NCBI GenBank assembly: GCA_934503195.1
Contig: CAKSVM010000003.1
Span: forward strand, 11,598 to 75,597
Reading direction: 5' to 3'
DNA from: an uncultured Eubacteriales bacterium
Lineage (GTDB): Bacteria; Bacillota; Clostridia; Oscillospirales; CAG-272
DNA length: 64,000 bases
Shown here one piece after another: positions 8,382 through 16,582 of this stretch. The notes under the pieces are model-generated. The model worked only from the letters and a program-made list of their open reading frames with translations, was not told the origin of the DNA and searched no databases. Each line of letters begins with the position of its first letter. The stretch's first letter is position 1. The translations under genes and the position numbers were made by a program.

Positions 8382-9152
8382 ATGAAAATCTATACTTTCG
8401 GTGACAAAACAAATCCCGCGCTCATGCTCCTCCCCGGCACATGGTGCCACTGGCGGACTTTTTCAGGCATAATTCCGCTGCTCGAACGCGATTTTTACCT
8501 TTTATGCGTGTCGTACGACGGCTTTGACGAGACTGAAAAAACCGAATTCCCCACGATGCTCGAAGAAACCTCTAAGATCGAAAACAGCATAAAGCGTCTC
8601 TGCGGCGGTCGAATTCGCGGTGCTTACGGCTGTTCGCTTGGCGGATCTTTCGTCGGATTGCTCATAGCAAGAAACAATATACATATAGATTTTGGTATTA
8701 TCGGCAGTTCTGACCTTGATCAGTCGTCTCCTCTGGCGGCAAAGCTGTCGTCCGATCTGCTCGTACCGAAGATCTATCCGCTGGTTCACGACGGCAGACT
8801 GAAGTCAGAATCTCTGCAAAAAAAGCTCGACGAAAAGGCCGCGAAGTCGCCCGATTACGTCGGCGCGTTCCTGAAAATTTTCTCCGAGCCGCGTCCGTAC
8901 GTAACGCTCGCAAGTTGTAGAAATCAGTATTATTCCGACCTGATAACGCCGCTTCCCGACAAAATCGACACGCCGGATTCCGAGATTCATGTCTTCTACG
9001 CGCTTAAAATGGGCAAAAAATACCGCGCCCGCTACCAAAAGCATTTCGCACACCCGATCATTCACGAATTCGATCTTCAGCACGAAGAACTGCTCATTCA
9101 CTACCCTCAGAAATGGTGCGAAGAAGTGCGAAATATTCTTCTCAGTAAATAG
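8382..9152 (+). CDS. Alpha/beta hydrolase fold protein, function unknown
   Basis: A 256-residue protein with an alpha/beta hydrolase layout: LLPGTWCHW near residue 16 as oxyanion region, the nucleophile elbow GCSLGGS (Ser85), and a late LQHEELLIH segment that could supply the histidine. It is not closely similar to the hydrolase upstream. No signal peptide or membrane helix is seen. The start at 8382 has AAGGAG 7 nt upstream; an ATG twelve codons earlier has no good site. It has its own promoter and shares a convergent terminator zone with the rubrerythrin gene. Substrate unknown. Confidence 0.78.
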   Translation: MKIYTFGDKTNPALMLLPGTWCHWRTFSGIIPLLERDFYLLCVSYDGFDETEKTEFPTMLEETSKIENSIKRLCGGRIRGAYGCSLGGSFVGLLIARNNIHIDFGIIGSSDLDQSSPLAAKLSSDLLVPKIYPLVHDGRLKSESLQKKLDEKAAKSPDYVGAFLKIFSEPRPYVTLASCRNQYYSDLITPLPDKIDTPDSEIHVFYALKMGKKYRARYQKHFAHPIIHEFDLQHEELLIHYPQKWCEEVRNILLSK

Positions 9153-9186
9153 CATTTACCACGTGAAATTGCAATATGTAAACAGT

Positions 9187-9220
9187 AATTCCCCGACAGT
9201 TGCCCGCCGGGGAATTTTTT
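9187..9220 (+). terminator. Terminator between hydrolase and rubrerythrin
   Basis: AATTCCCCG and CGGGGAATT arms (9187-9195, 9208-9216) followed by a T run. The arms begin with AATT, so it may work in both directions for these convergent genes. Confidence 0.8.
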
Positions 9221-9268
9221 GCCGATTTTCACCGATCTGTCAAATCGGTATTATTTTTGCGGATAATT

Positions 9269-9814
9269 TTAGTTAAAATATCTCTTGAGAAGTCCCTCAA
9301 ATGCCTTGCCGTGACGTGCTTCGTCGCGTGCCATCTCGTGAACGGTGTCGTGGATAGCGTCAAGTCCGGCTTCCTTCGCGAGCTTTGCGAGGTCAACCTT
9401 GCCCTGAGTTGCGCCGTTTTCAGCCTCAACGCGCATTTCGAGGTTCTTCTTGGTCGAGTCGGTCACGACTTCGCCGAGCAGCTCAGCGAACTTCGCGGCG
9501 TGTTCAGCCTCTTCGTAAGCGGCCTTTTCCCAGTAATTGCCAATTTCCGGATAACCTTCGCGGAAAGCGACGCGCGCCATCGCGAGATACATGCCGACCT
9601 CGGTGCATTCGCCGTTGAAGTTCGCGCGGAGTCCGTCGATGATCTCCTGCGACGCGCCGTTCGCGACGCCGACGACGTGTTCAGCGGCCCAGAATTTCGC
9701 GGTCTCAGTCACCTTTTCGAACTTCGACGCGGGAGCCTTGCACTGCGGACATCTTTCGGGAGCCGCGTCCCCTTCGAATACGTAACCGCAGACCTTACAG
9801 ATGAATTTTGCCAT
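9269..9814 (-). CDS. Rubrerythrin-type NADH peroxidase (rubredoxin domain first)
   Basis: A 181-residue reverse rubrerythrin that reduces hydrogen peroxide in anaerobes. An N-terminal rubredoxin-like iron site uses Cys6, Cys9, Cys22 and Cys25 (CKVCG and CPQCK). A ferritin-like four-helix di-iron domain follows, with glutamate and histidine ligands in GECTEVGMY, YEEAEHAAKF, EMRVEAENG and ARDEARHGKAF. The ATG at 9814 has AGGAGG 9 nt upstream. It lies 13 bp after the Rrf2 regulator gene with no promoter between, so the two form an operon, which suggests that the regulator controls peroxide defence. Confidence 0.93.
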   Translation of the reverse strand: MAKFICKVCGYVFEGDAAPERCPQCKAPASKFEKVTETAKFWAAEHVVGVANGASQEIIDGLRANFNGECTEVGMYLAMARVAFREGYPEIGNYWEKAAYEEAEHAAKFAELLGEVVTDSTKKNLEMRVEAENGATQGKVDLAKLAKEAGLDAIHDTVHEMARDEARHGKAFEGLLKRYFN

Positions 9815-9827
9815 GATTTTCTTCCTC

Positions 9828-10265
9828 CTAAATTTTTCCAAGAATGACGTCGATTCCGATTTCGTCATCAATCGCGTCAGCGATCGTGATTCTGTCGAAT
9901 TTTTCAGCCATTTCTTTGTTTACTTTTTCAAAAATAAGATGAAATGTGCAACATTTTTTGTCAAAGTTTCGCAAACATCTGTACCCATCGTTAAGGCACC
10001 GCGAAATCTCAAGCGGTCCGTCGATCGTTTCGATCACCTGCCGCATCGTAAGCTCACGCGGATCCGCCGCCAGCAGATACCCGCCCATCGCCCCTTTTTT
10101 CGAGGCCACTGTCCCGCGAAGCACCAGCTTCCGCAGAATTTTGACCGTGAATCTTTCAGGGACACAGGCCAGCTCCGAAACTTTTTTCGCGTCGAGCGTT
10201 TCATCAGCCTTCGCGAGGATCCAGACGATCCGCAGCGCGTAGTCGGCTTCCTGTGTGAGTCTCAA
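9828..10265 (-). CDS. Rrf2-family transcriptional regulator
   Basis: A 145-residue winged-helix regulator. The N-terminus MRLTQEADYALRIV is typical of Rrf2 proteins and supports the TTG start at 10265, which has GGAG 8 nt upstream; a GTG three codons earlier overlaps that site. Cysteines at about residues 90, 97, 105 and 106 lie where IscR/NsrR-type proteins bind an iron-sulfur cluster, so redox or nitric oxide sensing is plausible. It is first in an operon with rubrerythrin. A good promoter and an inverted repeat lie upstream, consistent with autoregulation. Confidence 0.9.
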   Translation of the reverse strand: MRLTQEADYALRIVWILAKADETLDAKKVSELACVPERFTVKILRKLVLRGTVASKKGAMGGYLLAADPRELTMRQVIETIDGPLEISRCLNDGYRCLRNFDKKCCTFHLIFEKVNKEMAEKFDRITIADAIDDEIGIDVILGKI

Positions 10266-10281
10266 TCTTGCCACTCCAATC

Positions 10282-10298
10282 TATACCTTTTTGGTACA
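10282..10298. promoter_or_regulatory. Inverted repeat, probable Rrf2 operator
   Basis: TATACC-TTTTT-GGTACA on the plus strand, directly downstream of the -10 box of the rrf2 promoter. The position would block transcription when bound. Confidence 0.5.
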
Positions 10299-10303
10299 CT
10301 TAA

Positions 10304-10332
10304 ATTATACACCATTCGCGCCGATTTGTCAA
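10304..10332 (-). promoter_or_regulatory. Sigma-A promoter of rrf2-rubrerythrin
   Basis: On the minus strand TTGACA (10327-10332), 17-bp spacer, TATAAT (10304-10309). Confidence 0.85.
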
Positions 10333-10374
10333 GAGCTTTTTCAAAGATTTTTGTAAATAATGAGTGAACTGAAT

Positions 10375-10404
10375 AAGGCCGGTTTGTAAAATCAGACCGG
10401 CCTT
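10375..10404 (-). terminator. Hairpin after solute-binding protein 1
   Basis: AAGGCCGGTTTG and CAGACCGGCCTT arms with a six-base loop. The T tract is weak, so it is a terminator or 3-prime end stabiliser. Confidence 0.6.
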
Positions 10405-10409
10405 CGCGT

Positions 10410-11876
10410 TTATTTTGCTGTCAGGAAGTCAACGACACTCTCATAATAAGCCGTCATCGCGCTGAGCTGCCCCTGAATTCCGGACGCGATCGTGTTTTCG
10501 TCCTTGATCAGAGCCGGCAGCTGCATGACCCAGCCTTTGAATCCGTCGTAGAGGTAATCGAACGCGATGACTCGCGAATCGAAGATCTCGCGCATGATCC
10601 GGATCGACTCCTCGTCGCGCGTGCCTTTCTGCTCGATCGCCACGCCGATGTAAACAGGAGTTACATTATAATAGTAATCCGCGCTCATCGCCTCGACCAG
10701 CGCGCCGACCATATCGGCGTTCCGGACGGTCTTCGGGATCAGCATGACCGACGCGCCGCCGTCAACCATCGTGTAGTACTCGGTCTGGTCGGCGTCGTAT
10801 TTCGGCAGCGGGAGGACGCCGAACTCATCCGAAAGATTTCTCATGTTGAAATCCGGGCTGACGAGATCGTTCGCCTGCATCGCCTCGAAAATGACCTTTC
10901 CGTTTGTAAAACGCTCCATGCGATACTTGCGCTTCGACTCCGCGGGCTGAAGCGCGCCGTCGCTCGAAACGAAAAGTTTGGATAGTTTCGATAAAATATC
11001 AATCGTTTTCTCGGAATTTATGTAGGTGTTGACCTTAAGATCCTTGTCGACCTCGACGATTTTGCCGTCCATTCCGGCCACAAATGACGCGAGCATACAA
11101 GCGTCGGTGCTGCCGTAGATGCCGTAAAAATCGTTGTCGTCGCGGTTCCCGTCGCCGTTGAGGTCGCGATAGACGTCCGAAGACAGCTTGTAGAGCTGGT
11201 CAATCGTCCAAGTTCCGTCTTCTACCATTTTGTAGAGGTCGGGAAAATCGGCAATTTCGCCGGCTTTGGTTTTGTTGTAAACAATCATCCACGTCTGTTT
11301 ATGATATGTCATTGACAGCTCGCTTTCAATCATGTAAAGCTTGTCGCCGACCGTCGCGTCGTTGATCGACTTGACGTACCACGGATTTTCAAAGTTTACG
11401 TACGGAACTTCTTGCCAATCCATATAAATTCCCTGCTGCGCGTCCGAGCCGGATTTGAACATTTGACCAAAAACGAGGTCATATTCGTCGCTGTCGCTCA
11501 TGACCGCCTTCATGACAGCCTTCGAAAGCTCGCCGTACACAATCAGCGTCGTAGGTACGATTTTGACATCAAATCTGTCCTCAGCCTTGCGCGCGCTGTC
11601 CCAGACCGCGTCGTTCACGACGTCGCCGTCGCTCTCCTCAAGTCCGAGCGGATTTATGTTCGAGTTCTGTTCGATCGTCCGGAACTCTTGACCGTCAAAC
11701 TTTACATCCGGAACCTTGTCGGTCAGCTTTTCAGTGCTTGTTTCTGTGGTTTCTGACGTATTTTCGACCTGATTTGTCGTTTCTGTTGGCAATTCTGCCG
11801 TATCGCCGCACGACACCGCCGAAAACGCCATCAGCAGAGCCAGCATGAACGCGGCTTTCCTTGAAATATTTCGCAT
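10410..11876 (-). CDS. Extracellular solute-binding lipoprotein, paralogue 1
   Basis: A 488-residue lipoprotein with a basic start, hydrophobic stretch and lipobox AVSC (Cys23), then a Thr/Glu-rich linker. The mature part has the bilobed family 1 binding-protein pattern of carbohydrate ABC systems, sharing with six other proteins here the segments FENPWY, LNGDGN, FGVLPLPKYDADQ and RDEES. An EF-hand-like loop DLNGDGNRDDND sits near residue 235. No permease or ATPase gene is nearby. It is divergent from an AraC regulator gene at 12058, so sugar-dependent control by that protein is likely. The ligand is unknown, probably an oligosaccharide. Confidence 0.85.
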   Translation of the reverse strand: MRNISRKAAFMLALLMAFSAVSCGDTAELPTETTNQVENTSETTETSTEKLTDKVPDVKFDGQEFRTIEQNSNINPLGLEESDGDVVNDAVWDSARKAEDRFDVKIVPTTLIVYGELSKAVMKAVMSDSDEYDLVFGQMFKSGSDAQQGIYMDWQEVPYVNFENPWYVKSINDATVGDKLYMIESELSMTYHKQTWMIVYNKTKAGEIADFPDLYKMVEDGTWTIDQLYKLSSDVYRDLNGDGNRDDNDFYGIYGSTDACMLASFVAGMDGKIVEVDKDLKVNTYINSEKTIDILSKLSKLFVSSDGALQPAESKRKYRMERFTNGKVIFEAMQANDLVSPDFNMRNLSDEFGVLPLPKYDADQTEYYTMVDGGASVMLIPKTVRNADMVGALVEAMSADYYYNVTPVYIGVAIEQKGTRDEESIRIMREIFDSRVIAFDYLYDGFKGWVMQLPALIKDENTIASGIQGQLSAMTAYYESVVDFLTAK

Positions 11877-11916
11877 ATAACTTCCTCCCCGGCACTACAG
11901 CCGTTTTTATGATTCA

Positions 11917-11945
11917 ATTATATCATACAGAATGCCATTTGTCTA
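11917..11945 (-). promoter_or_regulatory. Promoter of solute-binding protein 1
   Basis: On the minus strand TAGACA (11940-11945), 17-bp spacer, TATAAT (11917-11922). Confidence 0.7.
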
Positions 11946-11997
11946 TCAGATATGTGTCGTTTTTCGCCAAATATGTTGATTTTGTGATCTGGTACGC

Positions 11998-12026
11998 TTG
12001 ACTTTCGGAGCATTTTGTGATATAAT
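11998..12026 (+). promoter_or_regulatory. Promoter of AraC regulator 1
   Basis: TTGACT (11998-12003), 17-bp spacer, TATAAT (12021-12026). A direct repeat ATTTTGTGAT at 11979-11988 and 12012-12021 flanks the -35 box, 33 bp apart, and could be an AraC-type operator. Confidence 0.75.
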
Positions 12027-12057
12027 AAATGTGAAATATTTCTAAACGGAGGACAAA

Positions 12058-12912
12058 ATGCTCTTCAGACACTTAATAACGCCGGATCTTTCTATTGAAT
12101 ACGCGAACTCTTTCGAGGCCTGCGGCGCACCGAATCACTATCCGCATACGCATAATTTCTGCGAATTGTACATATTTATCACCGGAAAATGCAGCTATAT
12201 GGTGGAAAGCGGCATATTCGATCTGGTTCCCGGCACTGTTATTTTCACCCGACCGGGCGAGCTTCACAGCGTAAAAATACTCGAATCATGCTCCTATTCG
12301 CGCATATTTTACCAGTTCCGCCCCGACTTTCTGAAGCTTCCGAAAATGAAATTCCTGCGTTGTTTCTACAATCGTCCATTCGGAGAAAAGAACGCGCTTG
12401 TGCTTTCAAAGGAGCAGACCGAGCAGTATATTTCACGTGTAGAGCAGACAAAAAACCGCTTCGAATCGCATTGCATCGACGCGAGTTCCTACGCACTGGC
12501 GGATTTTTTGTGCAATCTGTCTCTTATTAACGAATCTTTTGATAAAATTTCGGCAATTGATCTGCCAGATCGGTGCAGTCAGATTGTCAGCAACGCGCTT
12601 TCGTATATTAACTCTCATCTTGTAGAGATCAAGACGACCGACGATGTCGCGCAGGCCCTTTTCGTTTCGCGGGAGTATCTTTCGCGCCGGTTCACGAAGG
12701 AAATGGGCCTAACGCTGAACCGTTACATCGCGAAAAAACGCGTCGCGGCCGCACAATCGCTTCTGGTTTCAGGCGCGAGCGCGACCGACGCGGCTCTTCA
12801 AAGCGGATTTGAAAATTATTCTTATTTTATTCAGATTTTTAAGCGTGAAACCGAGCTGACGCCGCAGGAATGGAAACGATTACCACAAGCACAGGTCACA
12901 TATTTGATATAA
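12058..12912 (+). CDS. AraC-family transcriptional regulator 1
   Basis: A 284-residue regulator. The first half has a cupin-like sugar-sensing region (HYPHTHNFCELYIF near residue 35; GTVIFTRPGELH near 60), the second half (about 180-278) two helix-turn-helix units with TTDDVAQALFVSREYLSRRF and a final FENYSYFIQIFKR segment typical of AraC/XylS. A GGAGG site lies 5 nt before the ATG. It is divergent from binding protein 1 and convergent with binding protein 2, so it probably controls one or both. The sensed sugar is unknown. Confidence 0.9.
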   Translation: MLFRHLITPDLSIEYANSFEACGAPNHYPHTHNFCELYIFITGKCSYMVESGIFDLVPGTVIFTRPGELHSVKILESCSYSRIFYQFRPDFLKLPKMKFLRCFYNRPFGEKNALVLSKEQTEQYISRVEQTKNRFESHCIDASSYALADFLCNLSLINESFDKISAIDLPDRCSQIVSNALSYINSHLVEIKTTDDVAQALFVSREYLSRRFTKEMGLTLNRYIAKKRVAAAQSLLVSGASATDAALQSGFENYSYFIQIFKRETELTPQEWKRLPQAQVTYLI

Positions 12913-12968
12913 TGTCACATTTCATGTTACAATTAACCCAGCGTAATATTTTTCCTCACATAGACTCG

Positions 12969-13001
12969 AAAAAAAAGCCCCGCTTTTGCGGAGCTTTTTT
13001 T
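12969..13001. terminator. Bidirectional terminator
   Basis: A run of A, arms GCCCCGC and GCGGAGC around TTTT, then seven T. Serves the convergent AraC 1 and binding protein 2 genes. Confidence 0.85.
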
Positions 13002-13016
13002 GAGAATATTTTACAT

Positions 13017-14468
13017 TCAGTTCAACTTTCCAACAAACTCTTCAGCCGCGGCCTTCGCGGAATCGCTCAGAGATGCAATCAGCGACGCCATCGAACCGCT
13101 TTCGCCCCTCGCCGCCGCATCATTCAACGACGAATAGAGCTTTCCGAAGTCGTAAATGTAGCCGACGTCATAAATTACGTTTTCGCGCGCGAGGCTGATC
13201 ATCTCGAACGACTCAGGGTCGCGCGTGTATTTCGACTCAAGGCAGATGTTGTAGTAGGCGTTGTTGATGTCGCCACTGGCCTCGGCGAGAGCTTCGAGGA
13301 CAAATCCCGTCTCGTCGAGGTGCGAATTCGTCGCCGGAACCGCGATCGCCTCGAATGTTTTGTACAATGTAGAGTAGTAATTTTCCTGCGATTCATCGAG
13401 CTTTGGCATCGGAAGCATACCGAAATCGGCCGTGACGTCGCGATAAAGCCGACGGAGCTGCGAAAGAATCAGATTCTGGAAAAGTACCTGCTTGTTCGAC
13501 ACAAGTCCAGTAATTACGCTGACTTGATCCGCGCCGTACTGAATCCATTCAAGACTGTAGCGCGACTGATCGAGAAGCTCTCCGAGTATGTCAAAAACGT
13601 AGTATGCTTTGGTCAGATCCGAGTTCATAATCGGCACGTCATTTTTGTCCTTCGTGAAGATTTGCTGGCCGACCGCGAGCATATGCGGCGCAAGACAGTT
13701 GTTCGAAGCCCAAAGGAATCCGACCGTGTCGTCCTTCGTGATCTTTCCGTCGCCGTCAAGATCATTCGCCACCTGCTTCACGTACTTTCGAAGCAAATCA
13801 TACGTCCATCGGCCTTCTTCTACGGCTGTATACAGGTTTTCGATGCCTAAATCGGCCGCGAAATCGCTGTTATAGAGCATCATCAGCAGCACATCGTCGT
13901 CAGAAACCATGATGTCGCCGACCGCGAAATAGTTTTTACCGCCAAGTGACGTCGCCGAATTGAAGTTCTGATCCCAATAATTTTTCGAAAGATTGAGATT
14001 TCCAAGCGTGTTCAGATCGGCAAAAATCTCGGTTCCGACCTTTTCCGCCGCCCGGTCATAGTACGGAAGAGCGATGTCATACTCGTCGTCACCGGCCGTA
14101 ACCGACTTCTCAACCGCCGCTAGAACGTCGGTTACATAGAGCTTTTCTATGTTAAATTCATACTTAGCAAACAGTCGAACATTACGGTTATAGAACGCAT
14201 CGTTCAGCACATCTCCGTCAGCCTCGTCGGGCGCAATCGTGTCCATCGAGGTCGTGACACCGCCTGGATCGCGGTGGAGAACACGTAGCGTGAATCCGTC
14301 GAGCTTCTTGTCGGGGAGGTCGGATTTGTCGCGGCCCGACGTTGTTTCGGTCGATTCGACCGGATCCGTTGACGCCGGAGTCGTCTCATCCGGCGCGGAA
14401 TTTTCTCCTCCGCACGAAACCGCGAGCATCGAAATAAGGAGCAAAATCGCTGAAAATCTCTTTTTCAT
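13017..14468 (-). CDS. Extracellular solute-binding lipoprotein, paralogue 2
   Basis: A 483-residue lipoprotein with lipobox AVSC (Cys19) and an acidic, Thr-rich linker. It shares the paralogue signatures DGDVLNDAFYNRN, the EF-hand-like DLDGDGKITKDD near residue 234, FGMLPMPKLDESQENYY and TRDPESFEM. It is 18 bp downstream of a glycoside hydrolase gene on the same strand, so binding protein and hydrolase are co-transcribed. This suggests capture of a glycan related to the hydrolase product. No membrane transport component is encoded nearby. Confidence 0.85.
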   Translation of the reverse strand: MKKRFSAILLLISMLAVSCGGENSAPDETTPASTDPVESTETTSGRDKSDLPDKKLDGFTLRVLHRDPGGVTTSMDTIAPDEADGDVLNDAFYNRNVRLFAKYEFNIEKLYVTDVLAAVEKSVTAGDDEYDIALPYYDRAAEKVGTEIFADLNTLGNLNLSKNYWDQNFNSATSLGGKNYFAVGDIMVSDDDVLLMMLYNSDFAADLGIENLYTAVEEGRWTYDLLRKYVKQVANDLDGDGKITKDDTVGFLWASNNCLAPHMLAVGQQIFTKDKNDVPIMNSDLTKAYYVFDILGELLDQSRYSLEWIQYGADQVSVITGLVSNKQVLFQNLILSQLRRLYRDVTADFGMLPMPKLDESQENYYSTLYKTFEAIAVPATNSHLDETGFVLEALAEASGDINNAYYNICLESKYTRDPESFEMISLARENVIYDVGYIYDFGKLYSSLNDAAARGESGSMASLIASLSDSAKAAAEEFVGKLN

Positions 14469-14486
14469 GTTTAATTCCTTCCTTAA

Positions 14487-16445
14487 TTATATGTTTGTTT
14501 TTCTGAACATCATCGTGCGGCCTTTTTCGGCGTGATAGCGGAGCTTTCCGCCGACACACTCGTACTCTTCGCCGCTCCAGACCTCGACATATTTTCCATC
14601 TTCTGGCATATTCAGCTCGCAATTTTCGCGAAGCGTCGTGTAGCTGCACACAAAATCCGAGGCGGCGGCGAGTCCGCCGCCGTTTTCATCGTAGATGAAG
14701 ACGCCAGCGTCGCGCGCGATGTCGCGCCAGAGCCGACACGGGAGGCCGAGCGCGGCGTAAATGTTAGCTCCGGACTTCGCGACGGCGACATTTCCGTCTT
14801 TGTAGAACGCGATCGGCTCGCCGCCTTCGACGCGGAACATCGGCTCAATCGCCTTCGTAAAGCCGAATTCGACGTCGTCATAAACCGCGCGCGGGTCGTC
14901 GGAACTGTACTTTTCGACACTCATGCCGACGAGCTTTGAAATCCGCGAAAAGTCAAAATGTCCATCTCCGTCGACGACGTCCGGCGCGTAAAGCCAGACC
15001 TTCGTTCCCGATTTTTTCCCGATAGCATCGCGTATTTCGGGCTCAATGTCGATCGAGTTGAGGAAGACATATAGCTTGTAATCGCGCTCGATTTTTCCAA
15101 AATCGTTGAGGTTGAAATAATCATACGGTGCTCCGCAGCGATGCAGCTCATGCATATTTCGCCGCACAAGATTGGTGCAGAGCCTCGTCCCTTCCTTTAT
15201 ACAATTAAATGACATCGGATCGACGAATACGGCGATTTCCGATACGGAATGCCGCTCACCCTTGGACATTTCGCTGAAAATCTTCATCTCGTACGTGAGT
15301 TCGGCCTCGTATTCCGGCGCGTTGTAATAGCCGCCGAAAAAGTCGAACCACCAGAACGCTGACTGTTTCGCGAGCGTGTTCGCCATCTCGCGGCGGAAAA
15401 CTTCGCGGAATTCGTAAAAATTCTGATAACAATTCTTTAACATCACGCCGTTTTCGAGCGGAAACGCCGCGAGTTCGGTCCGATGATCGTCCTCGTGCAG
15501 GTAAAGTTTTCCATTCAACCTGATCGAATCGACCGCGTACTGGTACGAGCTGACGCCGTCGAGGTCGCGGCAATGCCCGTACGCCGTCGGGGAGTAGAGC
15601 ATATCGATGTCGGGCGACCGCCAGACCTTTTCATATGCGTTCGTGTTCCAATAGTTCTGATAATCAAGTATCACATAGCCGAAAAAGAGACCTAAAAGCT
15701 TCTCGTGCTTCAGAATTTCCTGCGCCGCCGCCGCGAATTCGCAGGCCAGATCGGCCGTCGCGTTGCACGCGAGTTCAAGATACCTGTACTCATCCGACGC
15801 CTTTTCGCGCAGCGACGACTCGCCAGCCTCCATAGACGCGATCGTCGGAGCGGGCACGTTCGGCTTTCCGATGATTTTTCTCCAGTTTTCGGTCAGTACA
15901 TTGTGCGATCTGTCATATTTTGCTTCGTAAAGCGACATATCAAACCACTCATTTGAGCATCCGGCCGCGATGCTGTAGCCGAAAATCCGATCGCCGTACT
16001 TTTCCTCCGCATACGAAATCAAAGCCTTCAGATAGTCCGACGCCGAGCGCACGTATTCCTCGTCGAGCGCGGCCTCGGTGACGTGATGATAGCTGTCCGG
16101 CTCGTGCCCGGGATGCGATTTTGCCCACCATTCGGGCGTGTCGAGATGAATCATGACATTGAAATACGCGTCGGGCGCGAAGCGGCGGAACATCTCAAAC
16201 TGCCGGTCAAACGCCGCGAAATCGTAGATCCCGTCGCCCTTCCAGACGCCGCCGAACAGCGAATACGGCGACCCGTTCGTGCAGAGCGACCCCGAAACGA
16301 GCATCTGGCAGAGCCTGACGCCCGCGCGGGTCATCAGCGAAATGTTGTCAGGCTTCGGGCGGAACGAGCGAAAAGCCGCCGGAACGAGCTTTTCACCATT
16401 GATTTCGATGAACGGAATGCCGTTTTCATAAATTATTTTTACCAT
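14487..16445 (-). CDS. Putative glycoside hydrolase, clan GH-A type (GH42-like)
   Basis: A 652-residue cytoplasmic protein without signal peptide. The N-terminal part resembles GH42/GH-A TIM barrels: an early DNISLMTRAGV region, IHLDTPEWW near residue 100, the Asn-Glu pair in GCSNEWF near residue 165 as likely acid/base, and HEDDHRTE near residue 315 as likely nucleophile region. A flavodoxin-like middle domain (AVFVDPMSF to APDVVDG, about 400-480) matches the beta-galactosidase trimerisation domain, followed by a small C-terminal beta domain. Family number is uncertain and the substrate unknown. A GGAGG site lies 10 nt before the ATG. It leads an operon with binding protein 2 and is divergent from AraC 2. 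Confidence 0.75.
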   Translation of the reverse strand: MVKIIYENGIPFIEINGEKLVPAAFRSFRPKPDNISLMTRAGVRLCQMLVSGSLCTNGSPYSLFGGVWKGDGIYDFAAFDRQFEMFRRFAPDAYFNVMIHLDTPEWWAKSHPGHEPDSYHHVTEAALDEEYVRSASDYLKALISYAEEKYGDRIFGYSIAAGCSNEWFDMSLYEAKYDRSHNVLTENWRKIIGKPNVPAPTIASMEAGESSLREKASDEYRYLELACNATADLACEFAAAAQEILKHEKLLGLFFGYVILDYQNYWNTNAYEKVWRSPDIDMLYSPTAYGHCRDLDGVSSYQYAVDSIRLNGKLYLHEDDHRTELAAFPLENGVMLKNCYQNFYEFREVFRREMANTLAKQSAFWWFDFFGGYYNAPEYEAELTYEMKIFSEMSKGERHSVSEIAVFVDPMSFNCIKEGTRLCTNLVRRNMHELHRCGAPYDYFNLNDFGKIERDYKLYVFLNSIDIEPEIRDAIGKKSGTKVWLYAPDVVDGDGHFDFSRISKLVGMSVEKYSSDDPRAVYDDVEFGFTKAIEPMFRVEGGEPIAFYKDGNVAVAKSGANIYAALGLPCRLWRDIARDAGVFIYDENGGGLAAASDFVCSYTTLRENCELNMPEDGKYVEVWSGEEYECVGGKLRYHAEKGRTMMFRKTNI

Positions 16446-16582
16446 AACGTGTTTTCCTCCAGAACTCTTTTTATCAATTATACCACCGCGTTCAGAAAAA
16501 GTAAATAAAAAATTTACGCCAAAAGATATAAAAATTACGCCTGTTTATGCTATAATTCATCTGTACGAAGGAGGAATCGAAA

